From assembly GCF_000247815.1 (NCBI RefSeq), contig NC_021673.1, positions 52,287,510-52,351,509 on the forward strand: a stretch of 64,000 nt of DNA, in the 5' to 3' direction. The notes beneath the pieces were generated by a model. The model ran no database searches. It was given only the letters and a program-made list of their open reading frames with translations, and was not told the DNA's origin. How positions within the stretch are numbered: position 1 is the stretch's first letter; each line of letters opens with the position of its first letter. Position numbers and translations under genes: made by a program. Below, piece after piece: positions 1-14,230 of this stretch. Source of the stretch: Ficedula albicollis (lineage: Eukaryota > Chordata > Aves > Passeriformes > Muscicapidae).

Positions 1-3000
1 TTTTATCTACAAAGGATAAAACCAGAACAAGATAACTTATTGTACATGGCATTGCTCTCAAAGACTATCAGTGGCAGCAGAACACGAGGGCATCTTAAAG
101 CAGAAATGGTTAACCAGTAATCAACACATCGCACCAATGGAATCCCTTTAACTTGCAGCTACTTTATCTTCTTTTCCTAAAAAATCCTACCAACACTTTG
201 GAAAGGAAGATAATAATCAATTGTGAATGAGTACTAAAACTAAGAAAAGGGAAATAAATTTTAAACCAAATAAGTTTTTAAAATAGCATCAAGGAGTCAC
301 AGGATTTTACTATCACCAATATTAAAAACTCAGCAGTATTCCCAATAAGTTTTCTGTTTTGTCACATGATTAGTTAATGCAAATTTCACAGACAGGAATT
401 TCAAGTTAAAAAATAAAAATCCTGTATAATAGTCAGTCCTTCTGTATTTTCACTGCTGGATGAGGAGCATCAGAAATAATACAAAACCACCAAGTAATTA
501 AGACTGAAGAAAATAAGAATACAAGCATCAGTCTATACAAGAATCCAAGACATTATGGGGAAGGCCTCCAATTCCATACAAAAATACAAAAAGAGCACCA
601 GTAACCAACTTAAGAGCAAATCTCAGTTTGATTTTTGCACTTAGTACACCTGTTATTTTAGAGTGGGCTTTTCTTTTGGATTTAAGAGGAATTTTGCTAT
701 TGGCTTGTGCTAAGGATTTCCATTGCTCCTAGATCCCTCAGGAACAATATTTCAGCCTTCCCCATTGCAGTCTAGATTTGCATAAGAATAGAAAAACTGT
801 TCTCTAACCTGTGTGAAAAAGGACTGGAAAATCTGAAAAGCAAACAGACAAAGTGGTCTGGACATTTCAATGAATCTGCAGCTCCATATGGAAAATTTTA
901 ATTACTGTAAAGCCTGGCAAAATGTGTTTCCAGGAAAGGCAATGTTGCAAAGTTGCACCTGTCAACATTTATTATATTTGGCATATTCAAAAGAAAACAG
1001 GCACAACTTGGATAAGCAGTTTGTCAAAGTTTCTCTGTGAAAAGACATATTGTTTAATAGAAGAATTTATTCAATAATTCATGTCTATTGTTTCTTGGGT
1101 AAATAAGGTATCTTTGACGAAATTCCAATATTTGGAATTACCACTGGGCTGAATTTTTCTTTTATCCCTACTTCAATATCTCGCATTGGTTAATACATGT
1201 GGGTTATCTCTTAAAATACCCCCCAAATGTAGACAAATACACTTACAAAATTACTTCTAAACATAGCTTACATCAGTAGCAGACAATAAATCTATTAAGT
1301 TACAACTATTGTAATTAGGTTGAGTTTTTTTCTTTAAAACCACCTTAGCCCTAGCGCATAAAATTCATAATGGAATCAGTTTTCATTGCATTTTTGAAGG
1401 TTTGGGTAAAAATTAGCCCTTCTGTTATAAATACCATATGATTGTACCATTGCTAATACTATTAGATGATCAGATTTTCAATAGAGGTGGTCTATGTTAA
1501 TAAAAACAGTTGAGCTGCAAATGCACTCACTGTACTGACTTCAGGGGAACTTTTCTCAAGAACACGTACATGTCTTCGCAAAATATTTACATTTATGAGA
1601 AATCCATGCATTTTGTGAACGTGACCTGAGGAACACCATCACAACAGTATCTGTACTTTCTTGTCACTGTATCTTCTCTCAGGTGACAAGAGACAGCAAC
1701 ATTGGAGCTCCGACTGTTCTAGGAGCACCAGCAGGATAACCAATTATTTGCTGCCAGCTACACTTTAAAATGTTATAGTACCAGTAGAATTTCAATAGCA
1801 TTTACTTGGAGAGAACTAGTCCCAGAAGTAGCATGAAACTAAAAAGAGAAGGGGGAAAACTCAACCTCTTCACAGCTAATGTTTTCAGGTGTGTACAGTC
1901 TCATGAGCACCTTACCATTTTCTCACACATTTTTCATACTACCCTATACTTATTTCACATCCTCAAAATGCTCTGCATAATGGAAAAAAAAATATTTTTC
2001 ATGTATGCTTAAATTTAAATGGACTTATTTGAATTACATTTTTCTTTCCTCCCACCCTCCTCCTCTGCCTTTACCACTTTTTCTTTTCATTCTTTCCAAA
2101 GTAATTTTTAAAATTAGCCACAACCAAGAATTTTACTTACGCCACATTTCCAGGCTTAGCTGCAAATACAGCAGATCACCAGAAAAGGAGGCAAAGACCT
2201 GGATTTTAAAATTGCCTTAAAAATTTCAATCCATTTATGTAAAAGTTAACAATGGATTCAACAATTTGTACAAAGTATTCAGAATATTATTTGTAATAGT
2301 ACCACACATTCTATGGAAAAATGTGTTCTGCAAATATTTCCAACAATGCTTTTTAGGAGACAACTCTGCAACATGTTAAAACACATGAATGCAAGAAACA
2401 AGGGGATTTAGCAGTAGACTACAATGACATTATTTGTGAAGTTCCCTGTGATAATATGGCCACTCTTCTCAGTCTGCTGAACCCACTTTTGAATTTGCCC
2501 AGCTCATCGAGGTGCGTTCTACTCTGAAACATGAGTAGAACACACTTAATTCATAATGCAGTCTTAATCTGTCACTTCTTAATGCTCCTTATGATTATTT
2601 TTCCTTCCAGTTTAAATCGTAGAGAAAGGAATTTTGTCTTATGTTTCCCTGCAACTTTTCCATACTTCCATTTGGTGTATATTAAATATTTATGTAGCGA
2701 TGACATATGTGATTTGAGTCAGTGTATGCTGAACTGTTATATGGCTCACTGACATTATCAAATAGAGCAGACTTTCTATTATCCTGAAACACACAGACAC
2801 AGCAGACACTACTTGTGTTTATAAGTGCCAAATCTGGCTGTAAGGGCCATGTGAGGGCAACAAGACATTCATAGAAACTATAAAACAAAATTATTTTAAG
2901 AGGGATATTTTAAGATGTTACACTGGATAATAAAAAGAAATAGAATGAAAAACATATTTTATCAGCCTAATGTAAGCTGTGGAAGAGATGCTTTTGTATT

Positions 3001-3929
3001 AATTTTTCCTTAGATAATTTATAATCCACCTCAGTATTTATGTAGCTGAATATTTCAAAAATCAAGTCATGTAGAGAAAATATTTCTTCTGTTTTGGATG
3101 TTACATTTAATTGAAAATTTGCTTTTTCTAATGTTCTGTTGTTACATGACTGTGAGTGGTTGCAAAATCTTGGTGCTCTGTTAAGTTGCTATTCTCAAGC
3201 AGTACTAATGTTTCTGGTAGTTTTCAAGATTTTCAGTGGTGCCTGGTGATTTTGCTTCCCTGGGTTGCAGATCTTGAGGTGACACAACTTGTCTTTCACG
3301 GCATAGTAAGGCATTTCTTAAAATTTGCTTCTTTGAGTATCTCACAAAGCAAAGAATTAATCACTTCAAATCATTTATCATTTTAAAAATTCCTATCTAC
3401 AACATATTGTTGATTTTATTATGTAATCACACAAAATCCTTTTAAAGTACTAGATGTTAAATTCAGGAAAGTTCTTTGAAAACTCGTGGCATGAGTGAAA
3501 CAGTGTTTGTCTCTTTCAGAAAATAGCTAGTGTCCATTCAGGATATCAATTTTCTTATTCTTTTCTCAAACATAATATAATTCCACAAGCCTGCAGCTCC
3601 CATTGGAGTTGACATATATCTGACTTTAGCCTGAGGGTAGCGTTGCATTTTACATGCTGACGGCAGCCACAGGGATACAAACAGAAATGAAAACACTTCT
3701 GAATCTTAGGATACGCAGTTCAACATTGATAATAGCAGTCACTTGTATATCAAAGCCTTTCCTCGAAAGTATGTCACACCCTTTTTAGATACCAACAAGC
3801 AAGACAAGCACAGCAGTTCATCCATCTTCTCTGTCCACGATTCATGTTTGGTAAATATGAAATTCGAGCGAGAATAAAAGCTCTCAAAGACTCTTTTTTC
3901 CTTTCTCCAACTGAGGCTGGATTTTTTTT
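1..3929. other. Non-genic AT-rich unique sequence
   Basis: I see no gene, RNA gene or recognisable mobile element here. Open frames on both strands are short (about 80 codons or less), rich in residues expected from AT-rich noncoding DNA, and resemble no family I know. The stretch is typical of a vertebrate intergenic region or large intron. Confidence 0.7.
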
Positions 3930-5929
3930 GTGTGTGTTCTTTTTGTTCCCAGTATCCCACTAGTCCCCACACCCCTCTCATTACTATTTCTCAGTAGTAT
4001 TTTGCAGAGAAACTGTGGGACGTTAAAGTCTGTACATAATCCACCATTTGGGTGGTGAGCATTAATAGCTATAGGACACTAAGGAGCCTGAAGCATCTGG
4101 GTCCACTTTGGGGTGGCAGCAAGGACAAATTCCTCATGCAGAAAGGTTGATTTCCTCATGAGGAAGGATGCAATGCTGGGAGCACACCTGCTTTCAAGCT
4201 CTTCAGCTCCACTTCTTCCTTCCATGCCACTGCAACCTCACATGTTCTTACACCCTAGACAGATCCAGCTTGCTATAAACAATTTTAGCAGAAAAATCTT
4301 CCTAATTAGAGTTATTTTTATGCATCTAAAGTTGTTTTCTATTTTCTTGCCCTGACTCAGCAGTCACTGACACATCATGCTTCAATACAGTCTGTGAATT
4401 AGAAGATAAAAATGCCATAAAACAAAGACATTACTACACTTCAAAGCTTCCTGATTGGTACATCTGGCAAGGTCACTTCTGCTTTAAGTCTGACCTAGCA
4501 TCCTTGGAGGCAACGCTGATCTCCTGCTCTTGACTCCCCTGGCAGCAATCAAGATTAAGCTTTCACGGCATTGTGTGCCAGTGTCACGCATCTTAATAAA
4601 CTTACTGAAGTTAATTCAATAGATGTCTGGAGCCATGCTGCATCTCTAAGTAAAGACGTGGTGTATTACACTAATCTGTTTCTTAGACTTCTTCCCTTAA
4701 ACTTTTATTTTTTAAAATTATTGTTCATTTTTAAGAGTATGGCTTCTACCTTGCTTAATTCAGTTACAGAAAGCAAAGTAGTCAAATCAATGTATAAGGC
4801 ATAAGGTCTGAAAAATTAATGGGAATATACAAGCGCCGTAAGGAGTAATTTTTAATATTTTAAAGAAAGTTTCTCTGTTTTCAGAGTTCATGAGAGAGTG
4901 GAGAAATATAAAATTTTCAAAGGCGATATGTGTGTGTTCTTTTTGTTCCCAGTATCCCACTAGTCCCCACACCCCTCTCATTACTATTTCTCAGTAGTAT
5001 TTTGCAGAGAAACTGTGGGACGTTAAAGTCTGTACATAATCCACCATTTGGGTGGTGAGCATTAATAGCTATAGGACACTAAGGAGCCTGAAGCATCTGG
5101 GTCCACTTTGGGGTGGCAGCAAGGACAAATTCCTCATGCAGAAAGGTTGATTTCCTCATGAGGAAGGATGCAATGCTGGGAGCACACCTGCTTTCAAGCT
5201 CTTCAGCTCCACTTCTTCCTTCCATGCCACTGCAACCTCACATGTTCTTACACCCTAGACAGATCCAGCTTGCTATAAACAATTTTAGCAGAAAAATCTT
5301 CCTAATTAGAGTTATTTTTATGCATCTAAAGTTGTTTTCTATTTTCTTGCCCTGACTCAGCAGTCACTGACACATCATGCTTCAATACAGTCTGTGAATT
5401 AGAAGATAAAAATGCCATAAAACAAAGACATTACTACACTTCAAAGCTTCCTGATTGGTACATCTGGCAAGGTCACTTCTGCTTTAAGTCTGACCTAGCA
5501 TCCTTGGAGGCAACGCTGATCTCCTGCTCTTGACTCCCCAGGCAGCAATCAAGATTAAGCTTTCACGGCATTGTGTGCCAGTGTCACGCATCTTAATAAA
5601 CTTACTGAAGTTAATTCAATAGATGTCTGGAGCCATGCTGCATCTCTAAGTAAAGACGTGGTGTATTACACTAATCTGTTTCTTAGACTTCTTCCCTTAA
5701 ACTTTTATTTTTTAAAATTATTGTTCATTTTTAAGAGTATGGCTTCTACCTTGCTTAATTCAGTTACAGAAAGCAAAGTAGTCAAATCAATGTATAAGGC
5801 ATAAGGTCTGAAAAATTAATGGGAATATACAAGCGCCGTAAGGAGTAATTTTTAATATTTTAAAGAAAGTTTCTCTGTTTTCAGAGTTCATGAGAGAGTG
5901 GAGAAATATAAAATTTTCAAAGGCGATAT
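3930..5929. repeat. 1000-bp direct tandem duplication (two copies)
   Basis: Positions 3930-4929 and 4930-5929 are the same sequence at an offset of exactly 1000 bases. The only difference I found by eye is T at 4540 against A at 5540. The left edge is clear: bases match from 3929/4929 rightward and differ at 3928/4928. The right edge is at 4929/5929, where the copies diverge. The unit matches no mobile element I recognise, and its short open frames are duplicated with it but look like chance. The near-identity implies either a very recent duplication or an assembly duplication. Confidence 0.95.
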
Positions 5930-6030
5930 TTTTAAAAAGATGCTTTTAAGTGAACATACGCAACTCTTCTGAAGCAAAAATACCATATGTCAGCATAGGC
6001 TTGTATTAACATCACTGAGCTAAATAAAAA

Positions 6031-6348
6031 ACCAAAAAACATCCAAAACTCAGTTTCTCACTCTCTTGGTTAGCAGCAGTATTACTTCATGGAAAAGCCT
6101 TCGTGCCATTCAACTGCAAATAAAATCTGTTCAGCACAAAGGTTTTGATCCAGTACAGCAGAAAAAAATATTTTCATAACTACTTAGAAACCAAAAAACA
6201 TCCAAAACGCAGTTTCTCACTCTCTTGGTTAACAGCAGTATTACTTCATGGGAAAGCCTTCGTGCCATTCAACTGCAAATAAAATCTGTTCAGCACAAAG
6301 GTTTTGATCCAGTACAGCAGAAAAAAATATTTTCATAACTACTTAGAA
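6031..6348. repeat. 159-bp direct tandem duplication (two copies)
   Basis: Copies lie at 6031-6189 and 6190-6348 and abut directly. Three substitutions separate them (one transversion and two transitions by eye). The sequence is unique and AT-rich with no coding signal. Confidence 0.93.
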
Positions 6349-6892
6349 AGTAGTCCACTAAAGCTGGGAGAAATCTATATCCAGTTAAATATTTTACTAG
6401 ACTGTAAACCTAAACCATGCAGAAAAATGGCAGAATTGAGTATTTGCTGTCATCAGCATGAAACAACATTTCAACAGCATCTCAGCACTTGCAAGTACAA
6501 AATGTGCTGGGATATCAAAATGGGGAAAGCTACTAGCTAGGTGCTTTATTTGCAACTTTGTGGGTGATGAAAAATAGACCCACTCACATGATACAAGTCC
6601 AGCAGATTCCCTTCTTTCTGGCATATTTTTTGGGTTTTGTTTCAATTACAAATTTTCTTACATTGTGTACAATGTGATTTCGATGAAAAAATGCAGTTAC
6701 TCCCAAATATTTTTAGAATAATTCCTTCTCTCTAGACACATTTAGCACTTGCAAAATGGACTTCACACTGTCTGTATTCAGGAATATTGTACTTTATCCA
6801 CAAAACAGAGCAGAATAATGTATACTATCCCTTCAGTGTCCCCTTAATGGGCTTCTCCTTTAATATATTGAAAAAACAAAGATTTATTTTTG

Positions 6893-7056
6893 TTAATGTA
6901 CAACATATTCAGTTTATGAAATACTTTTGAAAGTGTCAAGATGTTTAACAGAAATTCTAAATGAGTACATATGTATAATGTACAACATATTCAGCTTATG
7001 AAATACTTTTGAAAGTATCAAGACGTTTAACAGAAATTCTAAATGAGTACATATGT
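6893..7056. repeat. 82-bp direct tandem duplication (two copies)
   Basis: Copies lie at about 6893-6974 and 6975-7056. There are three differences, all transitions, so the copies are roughly 96% identical. That is more divergence than expected between alleles of one bird, so this looks like a true, older duplication. Confidence 0.92.
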
Positions 7057-10000
7057 TTCTAGGTGAGCCTGTTCTCACAGGAGCACCTGAGACAACTCAA
7101 CAGACAGAGCACTTGGGCTTCACTGAAGTTTTCTTCATCCTGTCATTTATTAAATTGTTGATTACATGCCATTCTGAAACTGAGAAAGTTCTACTTTCTG
7201 ATTAATACTTTAAAAACCCACCAAAAGAAAACCCATCAATTTTCTGCCCATTTTGGCTTTTTGTATGTAGGGCTAAAGTAAAAGAAACCATTGCAATACA
7301 GACAGAATACAGAATAACTTCATCATTTATAGCATTTCATGAACATGACAAGAAATCTGACTTATATTTTAATCTTCATGGTAATAAAAAGTTGCAATAT
7401 AGTTGCTCTTTTAGATAAATACTTGTAAAACAGATGCCTATGACAATATTTCAGCCTCTTCCGAATATTTCAGCAAAAACATTGAAACAAGACATTTCAA
7501 CACATTTTGAAAATTTCGGGTTTGGACTACATTATGTATGAACTTACAGTTTGCTTAAAGTTTATTGCACAATGCAATAAGGACGACAAACCAATTAGCA
7601 CTTTCAGTGCAATGTCTGGAGTTCAACTTGTTAGTAAAAAAAGTCATAAAAAGCCCTCTGCTGTCATTGACACCTAGTGTGGATGCCTGAAGGTGGAATT
7701 CAGAGTTAAGTAATCAGAAATAAAGGCACATGGAGATTTTAGGGCTGAAACCTACAAAAACCCTGAATCAAGATATGACTTTGGCTCAGTTCTGAAGGTC
7801 TTTCCTAACAAGCTCTCTAAATACGTTTCATCAGCTGTAAAACAAAAGAAAGAATTTACTGCAAAATAATAGCTGCAGCAGAATAGTGACCAAAGCAGTG
7901 ATGTCAGAAATCAGCAGGTAAAACCATAGAGGTAAATGTTCAAAAGCAAGATTGTTGTGTGATGGATGATTTCCATCTGATAGAAGAGTAGTGATGCAAG
8001 AAGTAGCTTGCAGTATACAGAACTAAATGATTTGATAAATGGATGCAAAATGTGCATGCAGCCGAATATGCGAATACATATTTATAAACATATTGTTGCA
8101 ACTTTATTGAATGGCACATGGTAAAGCTTGACACACCAACATCCTCAGAGTCAACCTGCAGTTTGCCTCAGGTTTTTCTTATTACTGCTGGAAAATTTTG
8201 AGATATTCCCAGACAACTTTTTTTTTTCTGTTTTGCCTGGACTACATTTTCCTGGCAGCTCTATTTGTGCTATTATTGGTGAAGAGTTGGAATTACAGTT
8301 TATTCATTCCAGTGATATCTCTAGAAGTAGATTTGTAACTGCATTTTGTCCTTGCACAACACATTTCTCAGAAAGGCCAGCTGCAAATGATAGTTTTGGT
8401 AGGAACTTTGATTTTGCACTGCCACATGTCTTCAGGTCAATGAAGATATGCCTGAATTATGTGGCTACATCAGATCAGTTTGAGGTCATTCATTCCCACT
8501 GGACTTTCTGCTGTGTACTTACAGGATGTCTCTAATACATTATTTAAATTGCAGTGCCTAGAAACTCCAGCATGTCCAGGGCAATATAATATCTCTAGAT
8601 TTATCCTATCTGGTATGAAAGCTTTTGCCACATTTGATGATTACTATGCTTCTGATCTCTCTTCTACAAGGACAACCTACTGTTGCGTGACACCATTCTC
8701 CCACACAAGGGGAATAAGTCCAGAATTAACTTCTTAAATTTCATTTTTAAAGTGTCTTTCTGAGCCTAACTGTAGCAAAATGACAAAACATGCTTTCCAT
8801 CATTTTTCCCATTGTCTTCACTGAACAACAGCTAAATTTTCCTCCTTTGAAATACTGTTTCTTCATCAACAGCTATTGCTGTGCTGTTTAAATAGCAGCT
8901 AGCTTTAGTTCATAGTATCCTCTTTCCAAATTTGATACTTCTCATTTGTTTGTTTCAATTTCTTATATTTTCTTACCTTTTTTTTTTCATCATTCAGATG
9001 GTTACTTCTATTGACTTGTCCTTCTCTGCTGCAATTAAAACCCCCCAAGATTTACTGTACATCTCAGATGAATACACCTGGCAGCAGTCACTTCAAAGAA
9101 ACTGCATCATCAAGGAAGTCAGAGCAGCTGAGTCTAGCAATGTAAATAGAAACAGAGCATATGTATATACACCACAGAACAAAAACAAACCCCCAATCAC
9201 AATCCTTTCATGTATTCAGCATGGCAATATGTTCGGATAAAAAAGACCATTAGTGTTTCATCACTAATGTTGTCAAAGCCTTTCATGGGAAACAAGCCCA
9301 GAAGAGTTTCTGTGCAGCAACCATACCAGTAGAGCTGGAAAAATAATTATTGGAAGCTGCTGATCTTGAAATTGCAAGCAAGGGAACAGGAAGCGGCAGA
9401 ATGATTGATTTTCTTTATTAATAGTGTCAGAGATATTGTTTTAATGCATCTTATCTTTATCCTAACCTTGGCATGTAGTGCAGTATTCACAAAGAGCGTT
9501 CAGTGTATCATAAAATGTGTATTATGTTAGTGACACATAAGGTCAAGTACTAAAGATGCATAGTATAATAATATAGCCAATATATCAGAGGACAAGTTAA
9601 TATATGCCTTTTATTTTTGTCTACACTATTTCATAAAACCAATTTTCATTTTCATGCACATGATAAATTGCATGTTCTAAAAGCATTCTGACAATGTTTA
9701 GGAGCATCTCTTCTTATTTTCTGTGAATTAGGAAAAAAATTGATTATTTTGAAATATAACTCTAGACTGCAAGTGCTAACATTCATAAGATATGTTGAAG
9801 TATTATTTATTTAAATTGTGTCCTAATTAAAAAAAAAGATGCTATGTATGTTTTCCTCAAGAAATGGGGGTTTATTGCAAATTATTTCTTACACCTGCTA
9901 ATAAATGAGTACTGTTTGCTACTGTAATACTCTGCAGAGTACCTGTTTTAGCAGAACAGAGTGCCTCAGTCTTCAATAGGTCTCAGCTTTGTGCATGTTG

Positions 10001-12820
10001 CTCTGAAAATAACAGAAAATTTCATGCCCCTTTCTGGATCTCAGAACAGCAGTGCCCCGTCTATTGCAGCCACTGGTGCCACGAATAAGGACTGGCACTG
10101 CAGCTCCAAAGAGTTTGCCCCGAGCAGCTTCTGTTCCTCTGAAACGCAAAGTTTTATCCAAATTCACCTACATGTTCCAATTAATTATAAACTAAGAAAA
10201 AGCTTTCCACAAGAGTTTATTTTACCCAACAATGAAGAACATATATAGACAACTTCTCTAATAATTAAAGGAAGATGGCAAGATCAAAGACTCACCAAGG
10301 TCCAAGTGTAAAACTGAACTCTCAATTTTGAAATATGGCAACTATCTGCCTTTTATTTCAGATGTTCTCCTTGTGAAATGGAATGTGAGTGACCTATTAG
10401 AGTCATTCTGAAGAACAGGATTAAGGAGAACCTGTGGGTCAAGAGGAGTTATACATATCTGGGAAACTACAGACAGATCAAAGAGTCCTCAAAAGAATTA
10501 ACATACTCTACTCAGTGATGCCACAGAAGTCAAATCCTGACTACTTAAGTGTAGAATAAAAATATTTTAATAACTTAAATGAAAAAGTTTATGCCATTAA
10601 CTCCCGAGTATAAATGCAATTATTTTCTACTATTACTACAGAATTTATTTATACTGGAAATAGACTACTGCTTTCCTTCCCTCCTCCATTTCTCGTTTAA
10701 TTTAACGAGAATTTCTCTCTTAGTGTCAAAGTAAATAAAGGCACCAAACATGTTCATCCACTGTAGAGCAGGGGCATTTGCAAACTTTTATTTTTCAGTG
10801 CCACCATTCTCAGAGACTTTTGTAAACACATATGGTGAGCACAACAGGATTTAATATCTCTTCCTGTACCCTTTGAATTTGTACTGTAGGAATAGGAACA
10901 ACTTCTAGGGTAAGATTCTAAGGAACATAAATATTTCACAACAAATTAGTAGCCAGATATGTCATACTGCCATCTCCTCACTTCTGGTTAAGAATAAAAA
11001 CAGAATTAAAACCACTTTCTAAAATACACTGAAAATCCAAAAGGCTGTTACTATTTACTATTTCAGGTAAGTTTTATAAAATTAGTTTGGGGGTTTTTTT
11101 GTCTCTCTCTCTCTCTCTCCTTTTTTTTCTCCAAAACAGCTCTTTTCCTAAAATTCTGCAATATGACAGCGGAAATTTCTACACAGGTTACTGAACTTAT
11201 CTCACAACTTCTTGGAAGGAGATGTTGGTCTGTTAACAACATATGCATAACTAAGAAATGTTTAACTTAAATCACTGCAATATCACTGCCATTCCACCAA
11301 CAGAACTGTCTGAAGACCAGACTGAGCTCTTGACCTTGTTCCATCCTCATTCTGAGCAAATAAAACATTATATAAACAAAATAGGGGACAAGAAACACTG
11401 TCCCACACTATCTACATCCATGTGAATGAACGTGTGAACTTACAGAATGCATAGCCACAGACTGGTAAAATTTTAGATATTTTCTTTGTTCTGTTTTGCT
11501 TGGGTTTGGCTTTTCTCCATTGAATTGACACTACTTCTGCAAAACTTTAAGAAAAATTAATACATTTGAACACATTCAACTTCCTAGAGCATAAATATAG
11601 AGTTGCTGAGTAGCAACTCTACTAGATATTCTACTTATTTATTTTTCAACAAGAACAGAAAGGCTTAAAACTGCTTGATACTGAAAAAAATGAATGTGAC
11701 ACCAAAAGACTATTTGACATTTGGCTCAAACCTATTGCTTAGTCATTTGGGGTGAAAAACTGCGGTGGTGAGAAATTTCACTTTTTTCACAGAAATTCTG
11801 AAGATCCTTTCTATGTTCTGAAATTATTACAAAGGCTATCTATTTCTAAATGTCTCATTACAGAGCAGTGGGAAGACTTGGTTCCCAGACCTAGGTTCCT
11901 GTCAGACCTCTGCATGTGCAGGCCTGTCTGAGGAGTTTTTACTTTGGCTGATACATCAGGCTCTCGGATTCACATAGCCAGGATGATAGTGTGGAAAATT
12001 AAAACCCTCTTTTTTTCTACCCTTAAAAAAATTCCAGATATGGAGGTCTGGGGGAAAGGCCCTGCACAGCACCCGGGAGCATACACGTTGCTCAATTTGG
12101 CAGCAAAGGCTAGATTATCTGAGACAGAAGAATGACCTTAAATGTATTTTCCAATGTGAATATGTTCCACATGGATAAGTGGCATTTATGATCCCTACAC
12201 ATGTGGAATATCTGTAAAATGCTTTAAGATCAACAAAGTGCTGATGCAGGATCTAAGCAGAGAATGAGTGGAAGTGTGAGGAAGATACATCACGGAAAAA
12301 AAATTGGAATGCGGAGAGTTGTTTCCTTTTCCATTTATTTGCAAGCATATGTGTGTCTCTACTCTAAGAGAGGAAAGCAATATTACTTGGATGTTTCCTC
12401 ATTGACAGAGGATACAGTGCCAAGCTGAGTAAACATCTACCCTCTAGCTGCGACACTCTAAAACCAGTTTAACTGGAATAATTGAGATTACAATTGGTAC
12501 TTCAAATAATCATAATAAAAATAATGGTCCTCAGAAGCAAGTGGCACTAAACATACTTTGCTATGCTTAGTTGTACATCAGTCACATATAGCCCTAGCTG
12601 TCAATTATTAGGGCTGTGATAGTAACTCTAAAAGGTAACGACTATTAGGATGTTCTTATTGTTCTGGATAACCTGAAAAATACAATCAGGTATTGTCTTT
12701 GACCTTATGGCTCTGAAATATATATAGATAAATAAAGGATGGGACAAACCTTCCTTGTCCTTCCTATTAGCCTCATTTTCAGAAAGTAAATCATATATAT
12801 TGCAGAACTCCAAAACACAC
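7057..12820. other. Non-genic AT-rich sequence
   Basis: I see no supported gene. The longest open frame is at 8128-8535 (135 codons). It begins at TTG and not ATG, shows no domain and has no visible exon structure. A (TC)n microsatellite lies at 11102-11120, and short perfect hairpins lie at 9248-9269, 10690-10711 and 11598-11621. The rest is unique AT-rich DNA. Confidence 0.65.
11102..11120. repeat. (TC)n microsatellite
   Basis: A run of about nine TC dinucleotides, followed within two bases by a T homopolymer. Confidence 0.9.
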
Positions 12821-13060
12821 TGAAAAAAGCTCTTAGTCATTTAATCATTTCATCCCCATTTATGTTTAAAAGAGCCAGTCTAAAGTGCAGGCTATAGAGC
12901 TAATCATCAAACAGGAAAAATGTACAAGGAAAACACTAGACGAAAAAAGTTCTTAGTCATCTAATCATTTCATCCCCATTTATGTTTAGAAGAGCCAGTC
13001 TAAAGTGCAGGCTATAGAGCTAATCATCAAACAGGAAAAATGTACAAGGAAAACACTAGA
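12821..13060. repeat. 120-bp direct tandem duplication (two copies)
   Basis: Copies lie at about 12821-12940 and 12941-13060. Three transitions distinguish them. No mobile element is recognisable in the unit. Confidence 0.93.
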
Positions 13061-13800
13061 AAGAGTGAATAGTTGAGCAACTTGCTCCAGAGGAGGAAAG
13101 CAGATGATAGCTTAACACAATTCTCAGTACTGAGAACACTTTTTTTCATTTTTGTGTATAAGGTGTTCCGAAAGTGCTACAGTGTGACAAGATGATAAAG
13201 CAAACAAGAGCAAGTGCAAGTTCTGAAGCAGGTGAGTACCTCCAGAAAATAGAAGACAAAGTCAAAGAAACCCCCCAGACCTTGAATAGGCAGGGAGAAA
13301 AATTTTTCAGGCAGGCTAGTGATTAGGGAAATTGCTATATGAACATTAACACCCACAGCAATTTAGTAGTTAAAGATGGATGTCGAAGACAAGAAGGAAG
13401 TAAAGCTATACTGTGGCATGTGTCTTTTATTCTGATTACAGAACCTTTTATTACCTTTTATCTAAGTTCAGCACTACCTTATGTTTTTCTTCCCTTTTAC
13501 TTACATACTGTCTTCCTCAATATCTGAAGCTGTCCATGTGTTCTTCAAACATCTGTATTCATTTTAAAAGAAATAATACCTTTTATAATACAGCTTGTAA
13601 AAAAATAGCAAGTAAGTTAAACTCCTAAGTTTAACATTAACTCCTAAATTAAAACATTTCTACCATTTATTCTTGAATATATTTAAGTACACGTTTATGC
13701 ACTTCTTATTTCTTGGCTGTCATACAGTGCTTCATGCAACAATATTTATTTTATGAACTGTCTTAGACCTCAGCAATGCCTGTATTTGTGGACTGTTGAC

Positions 13801-14134
13801 TGCAGAAGCCATTCTCAGAACCCAGACATTCCATGTCCAAGCTTAATGAGAACTGCCAAATCTGTAAAACTTTTTTTTACTAATTACATAAAATATATGT
13901 ATAAATATAATACACTATAAAGGAATATGTTATATATTACTGTATATAATATAATAGTGTAAAATATTGCAGAAGCCATTCTCAGAACCCAGCCATTCCA
14001 TGTCCAAGCTTAATGAGAACTGCCAAATCTGTAAAACTTTTTTTTACTAATTACATAAAATATATGTATAAATATAATACACTATAAAGGAATATGTTAT
14101 ATATTACTGTATATAATATAATAGTGTAAAATAT
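13801..14134. repeat. 167-bp direct tandem duplication (two copies)
   Basis: Copies lie at 13801-13967 and 13968-14134. The only difference I see is A against C in the early part of the unit. The distal half of each copy is an AT-rich tract of TATA-type dinucleotides, which continues past the second copy to about 14230. Confidence 0.94.
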
Positions 14135-14230
14135 ATTATTGTACAATACCACATATTGTATAAAAATATAATATATAATATAATACTATGTAATTATTTA
14201 ATAAAATATAATAATTATAATAATATAATT
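14135..14230. repeat. AT-rich low-complexity tract
   Basis: Nearly pure A/T with repeated taata/ataat motifs, running on from the second copy of the 167-bp duplication. It is probably a degraded AT microsatellite. Confidence 0.8.

Noticed and set aside
4113..5804. Duplicated frames of 80 and 77 codons seen twice, 1000 bp apart
   Set aside because: They repeat only because the 1000-bp DNA segment is duplicated; neither frame has coding features.
8128..8535. 135-codon frame, the longest not caused by the G run
   Set aside because: It begins with TTG, shows no domain, motif or exon boundary, and is overlapped by another frame (8459-8737). A chance frame of this length is expected in 64 kb.
13880..14230. 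AT-rich tract as a replication origin or matrix-attachment region
   Set aside because: Only base composition supports it; part of it is a duplicated unit, and nothing else points to such a function.
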